Assembly (NCBI GenBank): GCA_036362985.1
Contig: JAYGXS010000005.1
Location: 8,819,596 to 8,883,595 of the forward strand
Source of the DNA: Ligula intestinalis
Taxonomy: Eukaryota > Platyhelminthes > Cestoda > Diphyllobothriidea > Diphyllobothriidae
Direction of reading: 5' to 3'
Length of the DNA: 64,000 nt
Positions 11,301 through 24,375 of this stretch are shown piece after piece (within the stretch, counting starts at the first letter, position 1; each line of letters begins with the position of its first letter). Below the pieces are notes generated by a model, which saw nothing but the letters and a program-made list of their open reading frames with translations, had not been told where the DNA came from and made no database searches. The position numbers were made by a program, and so were the translations under genes.

Positions 11301-12239
11301 GACAGGTTAACGAGAATGAATCCGCTGTAAGGAGAGCTGACGACTGAAAATGTAACATAGGGAAGACTACAAGTAGCATGAAGTAGAAGCCTTTTCCCTC
11401 TCGAAATATTTACAACTGCGATTCCTACATAGGTTATTCCGTAGACGAAGCCTAGAATCCGCTTATCACGAATACATCAGGTGAGAAATTGTGGGATACG
11501 GAACAGTCAATCCAGGAACCTGACATAGGAGTATCCCAACTGTTACGAACCAGTAAATAAGAACGATGTCACTTGCCGATAAAAGCACGTGCTTGTTCAA
11601 AGTCTTATTTAAAAGTTGTTAAGTTCATGCAAGGCATATTTAACTCAGTAAGCCAAGGGGCAGTTCAGTGTCATTACAACATAATCCACAACCACACAGC
11701 CTTTGAACATTGCAGATCAAGCGGCATCTGCTCTGGTACGCATGGCTGCGACTACTACTAAGCGAGCATCAGTAGATAATTGCATGAGCCTCGAAAAATA
11801 AGGGCAAACTCTTGGCCTCCTATTAACCTTTGCCTGCCAGTGCCAACGGCGGAATGGAAGGTTTTGCACAACGAAATTAACCATGTTATATGAAGCATAC
11901 CCCCAAGTGCTCATATTGCAGATAAGAGTGCAGGACGAACAGAGCGTCATGCCTAGCATTAAGAAGCCTACGCAGAGACTATGTAGCGGGAGCAATCGTC
12001 ACTACTAAAGACTTATATATCACGAAGCTGCATCGTTAGTATAACGATGAACAGCAGTAGAATGGTCAGTAGGTTCGTAAAATCAGAATTAAAAAAATGA
12101 AACTAATAAACAAAACAAATGGATAAAGTAGTACATTTAACAGTAAAAATAAATTAACATTACCATTGTTCAAATTTTAAGCATTTCTGGGAGTTTGGTT
12201 ACCGTAGTTAGCCCTCTATAATAGATTGCTAATATTAGA
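11301..12239. other. No gene seen
   Basis: No recognisable domain or element. Confidence 0.3.
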
Positions 12240-12930
12240 ACCTTACAGCCTGGTCATGAAGCACGCATTTCACTCAGAAAGCTCAGCTAAGACCTTACAA
12301 TATGGCGAGTGCTGCATGAAACATCCAGTAATCATTCGAAAAAAAACATTGAGTACGGTTGCAAGACTGTTTATCATGCAGTCCAATTTCAATAATTTTC
12401 AGTCACTCTAGGATGCTGACTCTGTTATGAGCTTCTTCTGACTGCTGCGAAAAAGTTGATTCTGTAAAAAATGGCTACTTAAATAGCATGCATTTTTATC
12501 CTTGATTTTGACTGCCTTTATAAATTCAAATATATTTTATGGAAAGCAGGCACTAAAACATCTTCTCGTGTACTGATTTGATAGGAAATTACGCCTTTTT
12601 GACATTTCATGTTGGAAGAAAAGGTTTTCTTCGGTTTTAAAAAATTTCTTATTCTGGGTTTTTTACAACTGTGTGGTGTTCATTCATAATACATCGTATG
12701 CGCCAATTTGTTAATGCTGCTTCTGATATATACAGCATGGTCCATGCCTATTGCAAAATTCTATGACGGCGCCAAAGATGTGCTTTTCAAATAAACCTAA
12801 TTATTATGCAACCACTTCCTCAAACCGAAGGCAAGAACGTACTTTTCCTTAAACAGGATAAACACGGCGTTCAGTTTGTAAAACTTGAATACAGTTCTAG
12901 CAATCGGTAGGTTTCAAAATCATTTGGCAA
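12240..12930 (+). repeat. rep-B dispersed repeat copy
   Basis: Similar to 25840-26340 (shared GACTGC-TTTATAAAT-CAAATATATT and TTCATTC-AATACATCGT) and, over its first part, to 43395-43560 and 62890-63060 (minus). The last 80 bp are inverted relative to the 25840-26340 copy, so the family is internally rearranged. Noncoding. Confidence 0.65.
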
Positions 12931-13172
12931 TTGAGAAACTTTTTTTAAAATAGACGGAAACCCTTTCTTTAAGTATAAAATTAAAAAAGGCTTTATTTCC
13001 TATCAGAGAGGATTCTTCGTGCATGCTTTCAATCAAATATATTTGAATTTATGGCAAAAGTAGCTTGTGTAGCCCCATTCAGGTTTTTAAAACCCCAGCT
13101 TACTGTCTTACGTGACTGGTGAGATTTGGGGGTTTATGGGTAAGGGAAAAGGCTGGATATTGAATAATGTAT

Positions 13173-13572
13173 NNNNNNNNNNNNNNNNNNNNNNNNNNNN
13201 NNNNNNNNNNNNNNNNNNNNNNNNNNNNNNNNNNNNNNNNNNNNNNNNNNNNNNNNNNNNNNNNNNNNNNNNNNNNNNNNNNNNNNNNNNNNNNNNNNNN
13301 NNNNNNNNNNNNNNNNNNNNNNNNNNNNNNNNNNNNNNNNNNNNNNNNNNNNNNNNNNNNNNNNNNNNNNNNNNNNNNNNNNNNNNNNNNNNNNNNNNNN
13401 NNNNNNNNNNNNNNNNNNNNNNNNNNNNNNNNNNNNNNNNNNNNNNNNNNNNNNNNNNNNNNNNNNNNNNNNNNNNNNNNNNNNNNNNNNNNNNNNNNNN
13501 NNNNNNNNNNNNNNNNNNNNNNNNNNNNNNNNNNNNNNNNNNNNNNNNNNNNNNNNNNNNNNNNNNNNNNNN
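13173..13572. other. Assembly gap, 400 N
   Basis: An exact run of 400 N. A round number suggests a scaffold gap of estimated size. ORFs reported across it are artefacts. Confidence 0.98.
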
Positions 13573-13840
13573 ACCCTAGCAGTGCAGTAAATGCGTCCTT
13601 AATAAAACCAGTGATAAATTAATAACGCAAACCAAAACTTCACATCTGAGGTATGTTTTTTAATAGCAAGTGAAACAGTTGCTTCTTTATAAGCGATATA
13701 AGTGGGGTAAGTGTAATAGCAAGGCTGGATATACGATGAATGGGAACGGTCGATTTAAATTTAAAGACGTAAATACGCCTACTGAAACGAATATAGAAGT
13801 TATTTTAGTGTGTCTTGCGAAAATGGGGCTACTGAAGCTA

Positions 13841-13870
13841 CGGTTACCGTTACGGTTACGGTTACGGTTA
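13841..13870 (+). repeat. (CGGTTA)n short tandem repeat
   Basis: About five copies of a CGGTTA/CCGTTA hexamer, one base away from the telomeric hexamer family. Confidence 0.8.
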
Positions 13871-13909
13871 TCAGTGATAAAAATGAATAATATTTAAGAA
13901 GCCATTTTT

Positions 13910-14110
13910 TAAAGAATAAAATTTTTCACAGCGGTCAGAAAAAAGCTTATCACAGAGTTGGCAGCCTAGCGTGACTGAAAATAATTGAAATTGCATTGCG
14001 TGATAAACAGTATTGCAACCCTGCTGAATGTTGGATTGCGAGTAATTGCCGGTCTTTTTCAAATTTCGGAGTTTTCCATGCAGCATTCGCCATACTGCAT
14101 AAACAATACG
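13910..14110 (-). repeat. rep-B fragment (minus orientation)
   Basis: The minus strand matches 12250-12450 and 43380-43540 (blocks GCAGTATGGCGAATGCTGCA and GACCGCTGTGAAAAATT). Confidence 0.6.
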
Positions 14111-15429
14111 TTTAAACAAAAGGGACAGCTAGAGGGGAGTGAATGTGTTAAAGGGCAGTTAGTTTGGCACTTCGGTACAACTAGGCGATTCCTTGATAGT
14201 TTCGCCTAACACACAGTAAACACAGTCCTGCACCAATCCGGTCTATGCGCTTTTTGAATCGAACAGGTAATTGGCGCAAGGGGTATGAACGCCGATCCTG
14301 CGGAATATATCATGATGGAAACTCAATAAATTACTCGAAACACGGAAGTGAATAGATAGCTAGGTAGGGAGTATATTGGCAGGGGAAAGGCTTGTGCTTT
14401 ATGCTCGATTTCAGGGAAAATGGAATAAGGATTAAAATTGCGGCTACGATTGAAGTTTCGGTTTGGGTTAGCGCTAGAACAGGGAAATATCTGCCCTCTT
14501 GGAAATTATGCACGCAGCTGCCTATGAGACTTTGGCGGGGCGTACCTATTTACGTGTTCTCTCGGTGCAAGGAGCGTGTGAGCAATTCCAACCGATCTTA
14601 GGTGCCTGACGCAATGTGCTCGTCTGCTTTTAAAACAAAAACAGACTGCAGCGACCCTCCCCAGTGATCTTTTTGACGTCTATTCCGAACCAGAAATGGA
14701 AACCAATGCGAGGTGGCTGATAAGACGGCTAATTTACGCCATGTCAAGCACTGTGCCTATTACCGCAACGCGCTAATTGGCATCCGTGGTGGAAGTTGTA
14801 TCATATTCTCATAAAAAGACTACCTTGAGTTGAGTAATAAAAATAAAAGTGGCTACTCACATCAGAGTTCTGCGTTCTATATGCTTCTGGTCTTTTCAAG
14901 GCGAAAAGGCTCCCATCTGAAAGCAAGATAGTGGCAGAAGCGGAGACTGAAACATAAATCACCGTTTGCGCACGAAAAAAACAGCGCCTCCTATCCAAAA
15001 TATTTATAACGTGCAAATAGGCGAGTCAGAGAAAGTCGCCAACTAACTAACTAAGGTGCACCCTTCCTCAGAAGCGGGAATGCCGCTAAATGCGTCAAAA
15101 GTTTGAGTATTTATGATTGTTTGCTGATTGATGTGCAGCCCAATATTGTTTTATTGGAACCTTGCATGTACGAGTTTATGGCACGTAATTATCTACTGCA
15201 CTTTTTTAAATTTGCGAAAATTCCCAGTGAAAATTTCAGAAGATAAATTGGCGAACGTGCGGTTTTATTCGATAAATTCTGGTCAGGCTTTGACATTTAT
15301 ATGGCACTTAAGTAAGTTAACTATGCAGGTTGGTAGAAAAATTAATGTGGTTGTCAGGGCGGTGGGGGGGGGGGGAAGAATCGGGATCAAAAATCTGACC
15401 AGCGTTAAGGGGGACTGGTAATCGAGCTA
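14111..15429. other. No gene seen
   Basis: Only short ORFs. A G-run lies at 15363-15376. No element was recognised before the PLE relic that starts at about 15430. Confidence 0.3.
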
Positions 15430-15851
15430 AGTGATAAGCTACTGGCTGTTGGAGTAGCAGCTTTTGCCCATGGTAACCGCAGCGCCGCGACGGAGTTCTT
15501 TTGGGTGCACAGGAGTGGTCGGCGTAGCGTGGTGGCGGCCGCTTCTGCCGTAGCCAACATACGCTCACCAAGGAATTTTTAACAGCGCGAGGACACCTTG
15601 TAAATCATTCGGAAGGCGTCTTTGGCATCCACGCGATGATCTGAGGCTACCAGATGCGCTAGAAAGGAAATGTTGATACCTTTTAGTTGGGCCTTCCCTA
15701 ACCATGCTGGAATGTGTTTATGCACTCTTTTGGATAACCGGCGGATCATACGACCAATATATCCTGTCCCACAGGAGCAGGTAAATGAATATATGCACAT
15801 GTATGCGGTCTGGGCTGGCAGTTTGTCTACCAATCCGCATAGTTGATTCAC
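15430..15851 (-). pseudogene. PLE GIY-YIG endonuclease relic
   Basis: The 90-codon minus-strand ORF (15579-15851) contains IYSFTCSCGTGYIGR (about residues 20-34), the GIY-YIG core with its arginine helix. VDAKDAFRMIYKV follows near the end. After a stop the adjacent frame continues (VSVCWLRQKRPPPRYADHSC, 15480-15571) like the C-terminal part of flatworm PLE endonucleases. No RT domain is attached. Frame changes and stops make it inactive. Confidence 0.7.
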
Positions 15852-16415
15852 TTAATTACCACGAGAATTTATCAAAAAAACGTATATTCGATAATTTATA
15901 ATTTGCATTTGTCTTGAGTTATTCTTGTAGCACGTCACGGCGGCGGATTTTGAAGAGTGCAGTGAGGAACAACAGTGCAGTCTGCTTCACCGAAAACATT
16001 CCCGTTAAGGTCAACTCTGCGTTGATATCAGGATATATTAACTGAAGTATGGCCGCAACTAGAAGTTACATTCCAGGCTGCATTACCCCATGAATTTTAC
16101 TTTATGCCTGCGTTTTGAACAAAATTTCAGTCTACATTGCCTTCGATGCTTGATAAAGTAGGGGCAAGATAAATCAGCCAGGTAAACGGTTAGTATCCTT
16201 GAACATTCCTTGAAATTTTGCGCTGTCAAATTGTCTATACGTATGTAAATGCAAAAAGTGGTAATAGATAGACGCGGCTGCAAATAAACCTATTTAAACA
16301 TCCATGGAGTGCATGGACGGAGCGAGAAGTCGTTTTCAAAAAAATAAACACTTTCATTAATTAACCGCAACCAGCATCTTCCGAATGTTCCCCTTCCCAT
16401 TTGCAAGGTTTACTC
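15852..16415. other. Upstream region of the plus-strand membrane-protein gene
   Basis: No gene or repeat was recognised. The promoter and any 5' UTR exon of the gene starting at 16416 would be expected here or further upstream, but no convincing TATA or initiator could be picked by eye. Confidence 0.25.
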
Positions 16416-16604
16416 ATGTGGATCAAGTACTGCGCCGTTCTACTAATACTGCAAGCAGTTCACTGCAGTTGGGACAAATATGGCAACATTGACATGTACT
16501 TCGAACCGTCCATTTACATTTCGAAGATGCCAATGGGTAATGGCGTTGAACTTCAGATGCACGCCAAGGACCTCCACAGAATTCAAGGGGTCAACGTGGA
16601 GACG
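16416..16604 (+). CDS. Exon encoding signal peptide and N-terminus
   Basis: 63 codons from ATG 16416 to the donor GACG|GTAAGT, ending in phase 0. The first 17 residues (MWIKYCAVLLILQAVHC) form a compact signal peptide, with cleavage likely after HC or HCS. The mature part begins near WDKYGNIDMYFEPS. The in-frame TTG at 16401 is not needed as a start. Confidence 0.75.
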
Positions 16605-19600
16605 GTAAGTTGGCAATTTCCACATTTAGCAATTTGAATCTATCACGAATATAAGCGAATATGCGTGCCCCAGGTTCTTGGTGCGTTTTCGGCTCCACAC
16701 GAAAAGCCATCGTCGTGTGGAGCCGAAAGCTCAGAATAAAACTATCGTTCCAGAGATCGCGTCTTCCTCTTCTTTACATTTGAATCTATGTTAATAAGCT
16801 TATGTTATCTATGGTATGGGCATGTAACCGATTCAAAAATTAATGCTTTTCTTGCCTCATCTATCCGAATTTTCCATAAATGTATTCGACACACACAGTT
16901 TGCTTATATCAGTTGGATCTCTACGAGCATGTCTGGTAGAACTGCGCAGCGAAAAACTAGCGAAAGACCGTGTCCCATTTGTGCAATGGAGCAGCAGTCG
17001 CCATCCGACAAGCTTATTGCTAGGAGCCATCGGACTTACCAATAAACAACAGAACTTGAATAAGAACGTCAGGATATGCAAAAGTGAAAGTACGGCAGGA
17101 ATGCCTGGTGAGGATTGATACTCCAGAAGTGGACATCCGATGCTCCCTTGTTTTCATTTTTAAATATTCAGCGTCATGGCTGAGCACCATTCGACTGCTT
17201 GTAGGGTCAACAGTGCAGCGTAACGGAAACCTCCAACAAAAATTTTGATTTGCAATCATGCAACTGGTACCAAGAAACACTCTTCAGATAAAAGGACTGT
17301 GCCTGCGTTGTCATTGGACTTTCAGTAACCAAGTACAGTCCGTGGAATTGATGAGCACAGCAGAAAGTTAGATGTCCGATTTCGTTTCGCCAATTTAGTG
17401 GATGGACAACTTATAAGTGAGACGGCAGACCTCGGGCTCACTCTGCCTAAAACTCTTTCACATCTGTGTGGCTTTACAGTAGCCAATCTGTATTATACCC
17501 TGGATTCAGCAGTGCGTGAATTCGGCAAAGTCAGTAAAAACAGAAATTTCCACAAATAGCATTCACCAGACAAAACGAACATGTTATAGTCGGCCTTGCT
17601 GAAAAAGCGTTGTTGATTTTTACACGTATATTTCGATGAATAAGGGTTAATGGGAAAAAATCCTTGCTTCTACGATCTTCAGGCCCGGTTGCTTTGGAGG
17701 AGTTTTAAGAGTGCGAGGCCAGAGTGGTAGGAACAGTTTATTTTGCACAGAAAAAGTGCGAGTATCGCAAAAAGCTGTTAAGGCTAGGCTGGTTGAACCC
17801 TAACTACTGCGATCTTCCTGGCCCGGTTCCTTAGATGATTGAGAAGTCTTGGAGAACTAGAGTAGGAGAAGGTTATATTCTGTACAGAACAAGTAGGAGA
17901 ATATATAGTAGAAAGGTAGTTGACACGGCCTGGCGTTGAGCTCGACCATTAGGACCGTGAGAGAGCACTGCAGTGTCGCGTCCGTCTCGAGCCGAGGCGG
18001 AAGGCCGAGTAACTCAAACGTCAGTCGCCGAAGACTTTTGTCTGTCTAATGGCCTTGATGGTGATTGGTGAACGCCGAGGACAGACACCAGTGGGGGAGT
18101 CCCTGTCTCGCGCGATTGTTGCCGAGTGCGTGGCAAAAAAGGCAGACACAGTGCCTTGAAGTTTAGCCAGCGCGCGTAGACACTGGACCCGCGCGGCTTG
18201 GCATCAAAGCCGGCATGAGTCAGTGAGGTGGGCTCCCGCACAAGAATAGGGAGAAGAAAGTCGACCTTCGGGCAAGTGCAGTCCGGCTGCTGGGGAACGG
18301 AGTCCGTACTGTCAGAGCGTAGGCAGTCAGCGCAGTCCACCTCTGTCTAAGTCGGCCTTAAAAGCCAATCACCAGAGGGGTTAAGGTCAGCCTATGAATG
18401 AGAGGCATGTTATTGGCCGCCGGGTTCTTGCGGGGTTTGCAGCTGTCCAAAAGATAGGTCGAGGCTTGCAATCTGGAGACCTCATGTCTGGCGTTACGCG
18501 GAGGGAGTGGCACTAGCTACCAGTGTTTCTGATGCCTTTTAGCTGATTTTATAATACAGCGACACTTTGAAATGGTGAAGCAATTTGCTGATCGCATTCT
18601 TCGTGAGGTTGCTCATCCAATTTGCTTTCAATTAATGGCTGCGAAGTCTGCCCATGATGTGCGCGGACTTTCCCGACATATGTCCTGCCGTACACTGGTA
18701 TATGAGGACTCTGCACTCCCATTCCTAGAACGCGACCTGACGTTTAAAGCGACGTTACCTAAATCCGCACCCTTGTTTTCCTGAAACTTGAGTAAACAAT
18801 GCACTTAAGTATAGATGGTTCCTTTTACTATGCCTTATCGGAGACCTATAAGCGAGCCCTTACAATATCAATTCACTATTCAGGTATTTCAGGTATGGGA
18901 CGCCCAATCCCCACAGGACACCTTTTTCATAGAATGCAGAAATTTCCCAAGTTAGCTTTCAGTAGACTAAGCGAGCATTTTGCAATTGACTTGAAATCTT
19001 ACTCTGAGCTTTCCTGAGGCCTAATCTCACCAGACCCTTAAGTTCCAGGCATATGGGCTCAGCAAAAATTGCCGTCAAATTAAATGCTTAAGAGAATAGT
19101 CACCACTAATTAGTTTCATTGCGACTGCTCATATCCTCCTCCCCTTTCCCCAAACGGGACAAAGGAAAAAAACATGTTCCACCCACTGCAATATACGTGG
19201 CCTTCTACTGGAATTCCAGGCATAATAAATATTCCCTTGTCCTAACCGAAACACTAACCCTTACCCTGACCTAAACCCACACCTTTATTTTCTCGAAATT
19301 TCAGCGCAAACTCTACTACTCTCCCGTTATTTGTCTAGGCTCGTTTAAAAGACTTGTTGATTTTTAAGCGCATCCTCCTAATGCTCTCTTATTTGCCAGT
19401 ATTTCTTATGAATTTCTAGTTGACATTATCATACAGAGACACTTTGAAACAGTAAAGCTTTTTTCTGGTCGCATTCTTGATGAGGTTGCTCATCCACTTC
19501 ACTCTGAGCTAATGGCTGCGAAGTATTTCCGTAATATGCAGCAAAGTTTCCGATATATGTCATGCTGTACATCGGCATATTACCAACTGCAATCCCATTC

Positions 19601-22600
19601 CTAACACATTACCTTACATGTAAAGAAACGGAAATACAATAGTTGAGATTAGACCTGTCTCCATAGTAGATATGGATTTCATGTAGAAACCTTTAGACTT
19701 TTGAGTATTTTATTAACTTATCCCTTGGTCATAGTGAATGGAGGCATCTTTTGCTGTAAATTTTGGAAGTTTAAATTCAAAATAAAGCGTTCCTTTTACT
19801 ATATCTTGCCTGAGACCTATAAGCGATCCCTACCAATATCTTTGTTGTATTAAAGTATTTGGCGCCTCTGAATAAATGTTGGTTAGGGCCGCTCCCAACC
19901 CCCACAAAAAACCTTTTCATAAAATGCAACAATTCGTGATGCACATTGCTAAAATATGCCATTTTTAGTGAGTTTACTACCTACAAATATGTGTTCATGC
20001 CAGTATGAGTAAATTTGACGTTTCAACTGACAAACAGGCTGAAAAGAAGCAAATAAACGCAGATGTGAACGGTTATTTCATTCGGATTCGAAATCCTCCT
20101 GATTACATCTGCCTGACATTTCGGCTGGAAGAGGATTCCATCGCGAGAAGATGCCTTTTCCTGGAGCGACATTATAGCCGCATTGACATGTCCTTCAATT
20201 TGCATGTTGAAAAACTGAATGACTCCCAACCGTCATACAGAATTCAGTGGCGGTCCTCGGAGGAAGAAGACTTCAGCATACTTGTTTATAATACGTAAGT
20301 CTGATGAAAATTTATACACTTCTATTGAATGCGCATTTCAAACCTCCTAGTTGCAACGAAGACAAATGCGTGATCACTGGAACAGCAATTGTACTTGTTT
20401 AACGTTTCGGCCTCGAACCAAAGGCCATCTTCAGGGACCGTGAGACTGCAGCAAGAACTGACTTGTTTGTATTCCCTCTACGTGAGAATGGGGTTGGAGG
20501 TAAGGGAAAAGGGATAGCCCCCTCTCCCGGTTTCCGAATATTGCGTACTGCACGAGCCCGACTGTACAAGAATCTGGGGCTCGCATATTCGCTTCCATTC
20601 CCGAGAACCTCCCAGTCTGTTATTTAATCAGCCCAGTTTAATTGAGAATACTCAGCACGGCATGTGGTCGATTAATCGAAAGTCAGGATCCGCGAAGGTA
20701 TTTTCTGGACGGATTATGAACAGACAGGTTGACGTCTTTGCAGCATGGAACCTGTGTTCGCGGTTGCATTGCTCTACAGCCCACGCGACAAATGAGCCAA
20801 CCAAATAAGGGGGCCCGATAGGGGCACAGTAGTTGCCATTTTGACTGCAAAATCTCCCATCTGTCGGCTCATGCTGCGCCAACTCTTTGCACGCAATAGC
20901 CGCACCAGAGAGCTGTCCGGCTTGGAACGCGGACAGAGACCTGGGGAAGGCGAGAGTGTGAGGTTGACTTCGAGTATAGTCCTCATTATAAAAACCTGAT
21001 CTACTTGAATCTGTTACGGTACGCTAAAAGCCATGGCTAGGATGTCTGCTAATTGGCAGAGTGAGTCCATCCTGCTCTTAGGATAGAGAGTCCAACAGCA
21101 ATGGGCCGTTTCTTATATGACCTTGATGACACTCCTCCTCAGTTAGCATCTGTGGTGATGAGGCGTGTATCAAGCGTAGGGGGAATTGTTCGTGTGAGGT
21201 TGACTCAGCATATCGTCCTGATTATAAAAACCTGACGTACTTGAATCTGTTACGATGCGCTATGTCTGCTATTTGACGACGTGACTCCACTCGGCTGCTC
21301 CTAGGATAAAGAGTCCAACAGCAATGAATCCTGCCCAAATATAGCCTCGATGAGACGCCCACACAGTTAGTATCTGAGCTGATGAAGGGATGTGTGAAAA
21401 GGAGGTGGATTGGTTTACGCTGTCAGCGAATACACCCGAACTCGGATTCTTGAAGGAGAATTGGATACGGTAAATGCAGTACAAGCATACCATCCGCTGT
21501 GCCTGTGTAGAAGCCTGCCGCCCAGCGCTGCCATGATCACTCATTCTGCCTGCTTTGTCAACGTGGCCATTCAATCGATTTTTGGCGCATCGCTGATTAT
21601 TGGTTCACACTGGACTCGCCTTGCCACTTGCGATGACTGATCTACTAAGCATGAATTGGCAGTCAAGTCAGTCAATCAGTCAATCGATTTTGCATATCGC
21701 TGATTACTGGTATGCGCATGATTTGTGGTCAGCGCTGGCAGCATCACATTTGATACTAACCCCATTCAACAGGCAAGGCGGAACTCACTCGGCCTTTCGC
21801 CCCGGTGCGCGGCGGATGCGAGGCTGCGGCGCTCTCTCTCCCGCTCCTCATGGTCAAACTCTACCCCAGGCCGAGTCAACCTTTCTGTTAATTCTTCGCC
21901 CACTTATTCTGTACAGAATACAATCGCCTTCTACCTTGGCCTCCACGACTTCTATCTTCTCCTAAGGAACCGGGCCTGGAAGATCGCAGTTGGTAGGTTT
22001 TAACAGGCTTAGCCATAACCCCCTTGCGATACCTGCGCACAAAACACTATCATTATAAGCTAATTCCCACCAAACCGCTCTCCCTGGGCTCACCTTATTT
22101 GTTGGCAACCGTTGGCACTGTCTTTTGCGTCGGTCAAACCGTCATATTCCGCAGCTTCATACACCTCTTCCTCTCCCTTAATCAACAGTACGCTATGCAC
22201 AACTTTAAGTTAATGCCGACAGTTCGACCGCCGATGTTGACGATGTTCATCACGAGTTTCAACATGCCGAAGGCAACGCGGTGACTCGCGCCGGATTACA
22301 GGGAAAGTAGACTTGCATAGTATCTACCTCACTCTCTCTCTCTCTTCCCATTCCCACACCTACAAGACAGAGCCAATAAAACTGGCGATGGTCGGGGCCT
22401 AGGTGGCTGGCATGGCTTAAATACATACACACCTGCAGTAGTAATGTCAGCCAACGTGCACATGCATATCGATGCGACTGGCAGTAGCAGCAGGCCCCAC
22501 CTACGACAGTTCGACCGTCGCTCTCAACCATTTCCAGCACGAGCTTCAGCATTCTGACGCAACGCGGTGAATCTACCTAAATCGAGAGATGAGGTGAGGA

Positions 22601-23874
22601 TGCAGTCGGTGATCGCGCGAAATAGACTCCAACACGCGCTGCAAACAGCACCACCTTGCTAGGGAAGTTCACGCCTGGGAGCGCCAAAAGCAGCGCATTA
22701 AGTAGGAGCAATTGAGCTTGACCCTCGACCGGCAGTATGCTACTCCGACAGTTCCCCCTTCGATTTCGAGGATGGGCACCACGCGCTCCGACATGGCCGC
22801 AGCAAACGCTGAAGCAAGCCGCTACAGACACTGAGGTGAGCTGGGAAAGCGAAAAGAAGGCTACAGCACGCAGAAGCAACGCAGAGAACTTGTGCGAGAG
22901 AAAATAGGAGTTTAGGCAGACTCGAGCAGAATGCACCCACTCGCTCGCCACTCCCGCCTCCGTATCCGGTGTTAAGACAAAATCAATAAGACCGGGGATG
23001 AGGGAGGGTGTAGATGGCTGGCGCGATAAACACTCAGCACGCGCACACTTGACGCAGCCATCTCGCTAGGTATGCTCCCGACAGCGCGGGAGCACCATAA
23101 AGGCCACATTAAGAGGGAGCCATTGCAGCCTGACTCTCAGTCCTCTCTCTCTCCTCCCAAACGAACACACAACACACACGTACAAAAGGAGTAGCAACGT
23201 AGGGGGCCCAAGGTTTTCCGTCAGTTGGCAAACCCTCCAATCCACGGCTTTTAGCACACCGTGATAGATTCAAGCGCATTCAGATTTATTATAGTGAGGA
23301 GACACACAAAGGGCCGACTACGGCGTCAGAGTTGGCCCATTATTTGGCAACCCTCCCAACCACGGCTTTAAGCGCATCGCGATAGTTTCAAGAGCATCAG
23401 CTTGCTTTTAGTGGGGAAATACAGGCGCTGAGTTGTCGGATTCCCTCTCTCTCTCTCACACCACCAGCTACAGGCCATCGACTAGCTGATCGGTCACCCG
23501 AGGTGGGATATGCGCAGTGCTGACAAGAAAAACAAGCCGGAGGTGAGCACAGTGCCAGAGAAGAGGGAGGGCGGAGAGAGGGGGGAGGGAGAACGAAAAG
23601 GAGAGAGGAGCCAGAAGGAGAACGAGAACACACACGATGGTAGTGTCCGATAAATGCATCGTCTGGCTGTTTTTAAGCCCTTGGTATTGCTTCAAGCGCG
23701 CCAGCTTGTTTTTAATGTGGAAAGAAATGCGCTGAGGAGTCGATCGCACTGTTCTCCCTACCGCCAGTATCAAGCCACCTCCTAGCCAATCGATCGCCTG
23801 CTGTTGGATGAACGCAGTGGTTAACAGGCCGGCAAACCCGTCTGCGCGCGCCATCGTAGGACCTGGTCCCCTTA

Positions 23875-23922
<48 letters not shown>

Positions 23923-23932
23923 NNNNNNNNNN

Positions 23933-23981
<49 letters not shown>

Positions 23982-24338
23982 CAGTTCCCCCGTCGATTTC
24001 GACGATGGGCACCACGCGCTCCAACAGGCCGCAGCAAACGTTGAAGCAAGCCGCAACTGACACAAAGGTGAGCTGGGCAAGCAATACGCAAGCGACAGCT
24101 AGCAGAAGCAACGCAGAGAACTGGCGCGAGGGAAAACAGGAGTTTAGGCAGACTTGCGCAGAATCTGCCCACTCGCTCGCCACTCCCACCTCCGTTTCCG
24201 GTGTAAAGACAAAGTCAATAAGACCGGGGATGAGGGAGGGTGTAGATGGCTGGCGCGACCATACCACGTAGAAAGCACTGGTTCTCGTCCGATCACCGAA
24301 GTTAAGCTACGTTGGGCCCGGTTAGTACTTGCATGGGT

Positions 24339-24375
<37 letters not shown>

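Noticed and set aside
13112..13622. Two long ORFs of about 150 codons
   Set aside because: They are translations of the 400-N gap.
16913..17108. Candidate missing exon (LVELRSEKLAKDRVPFVQW ... with acceptor TATATCAG and donor CCTG|GTGAGG)
   Set aside because: It reads like protein but is phase 1 at both ends, which fits neither the upstream exon (phase 0) nor the downstream exon (phase 2).
24256..24341. Functional 5S rRNA gene
   Set aside because: The 3' third and the terminal helix are missing.
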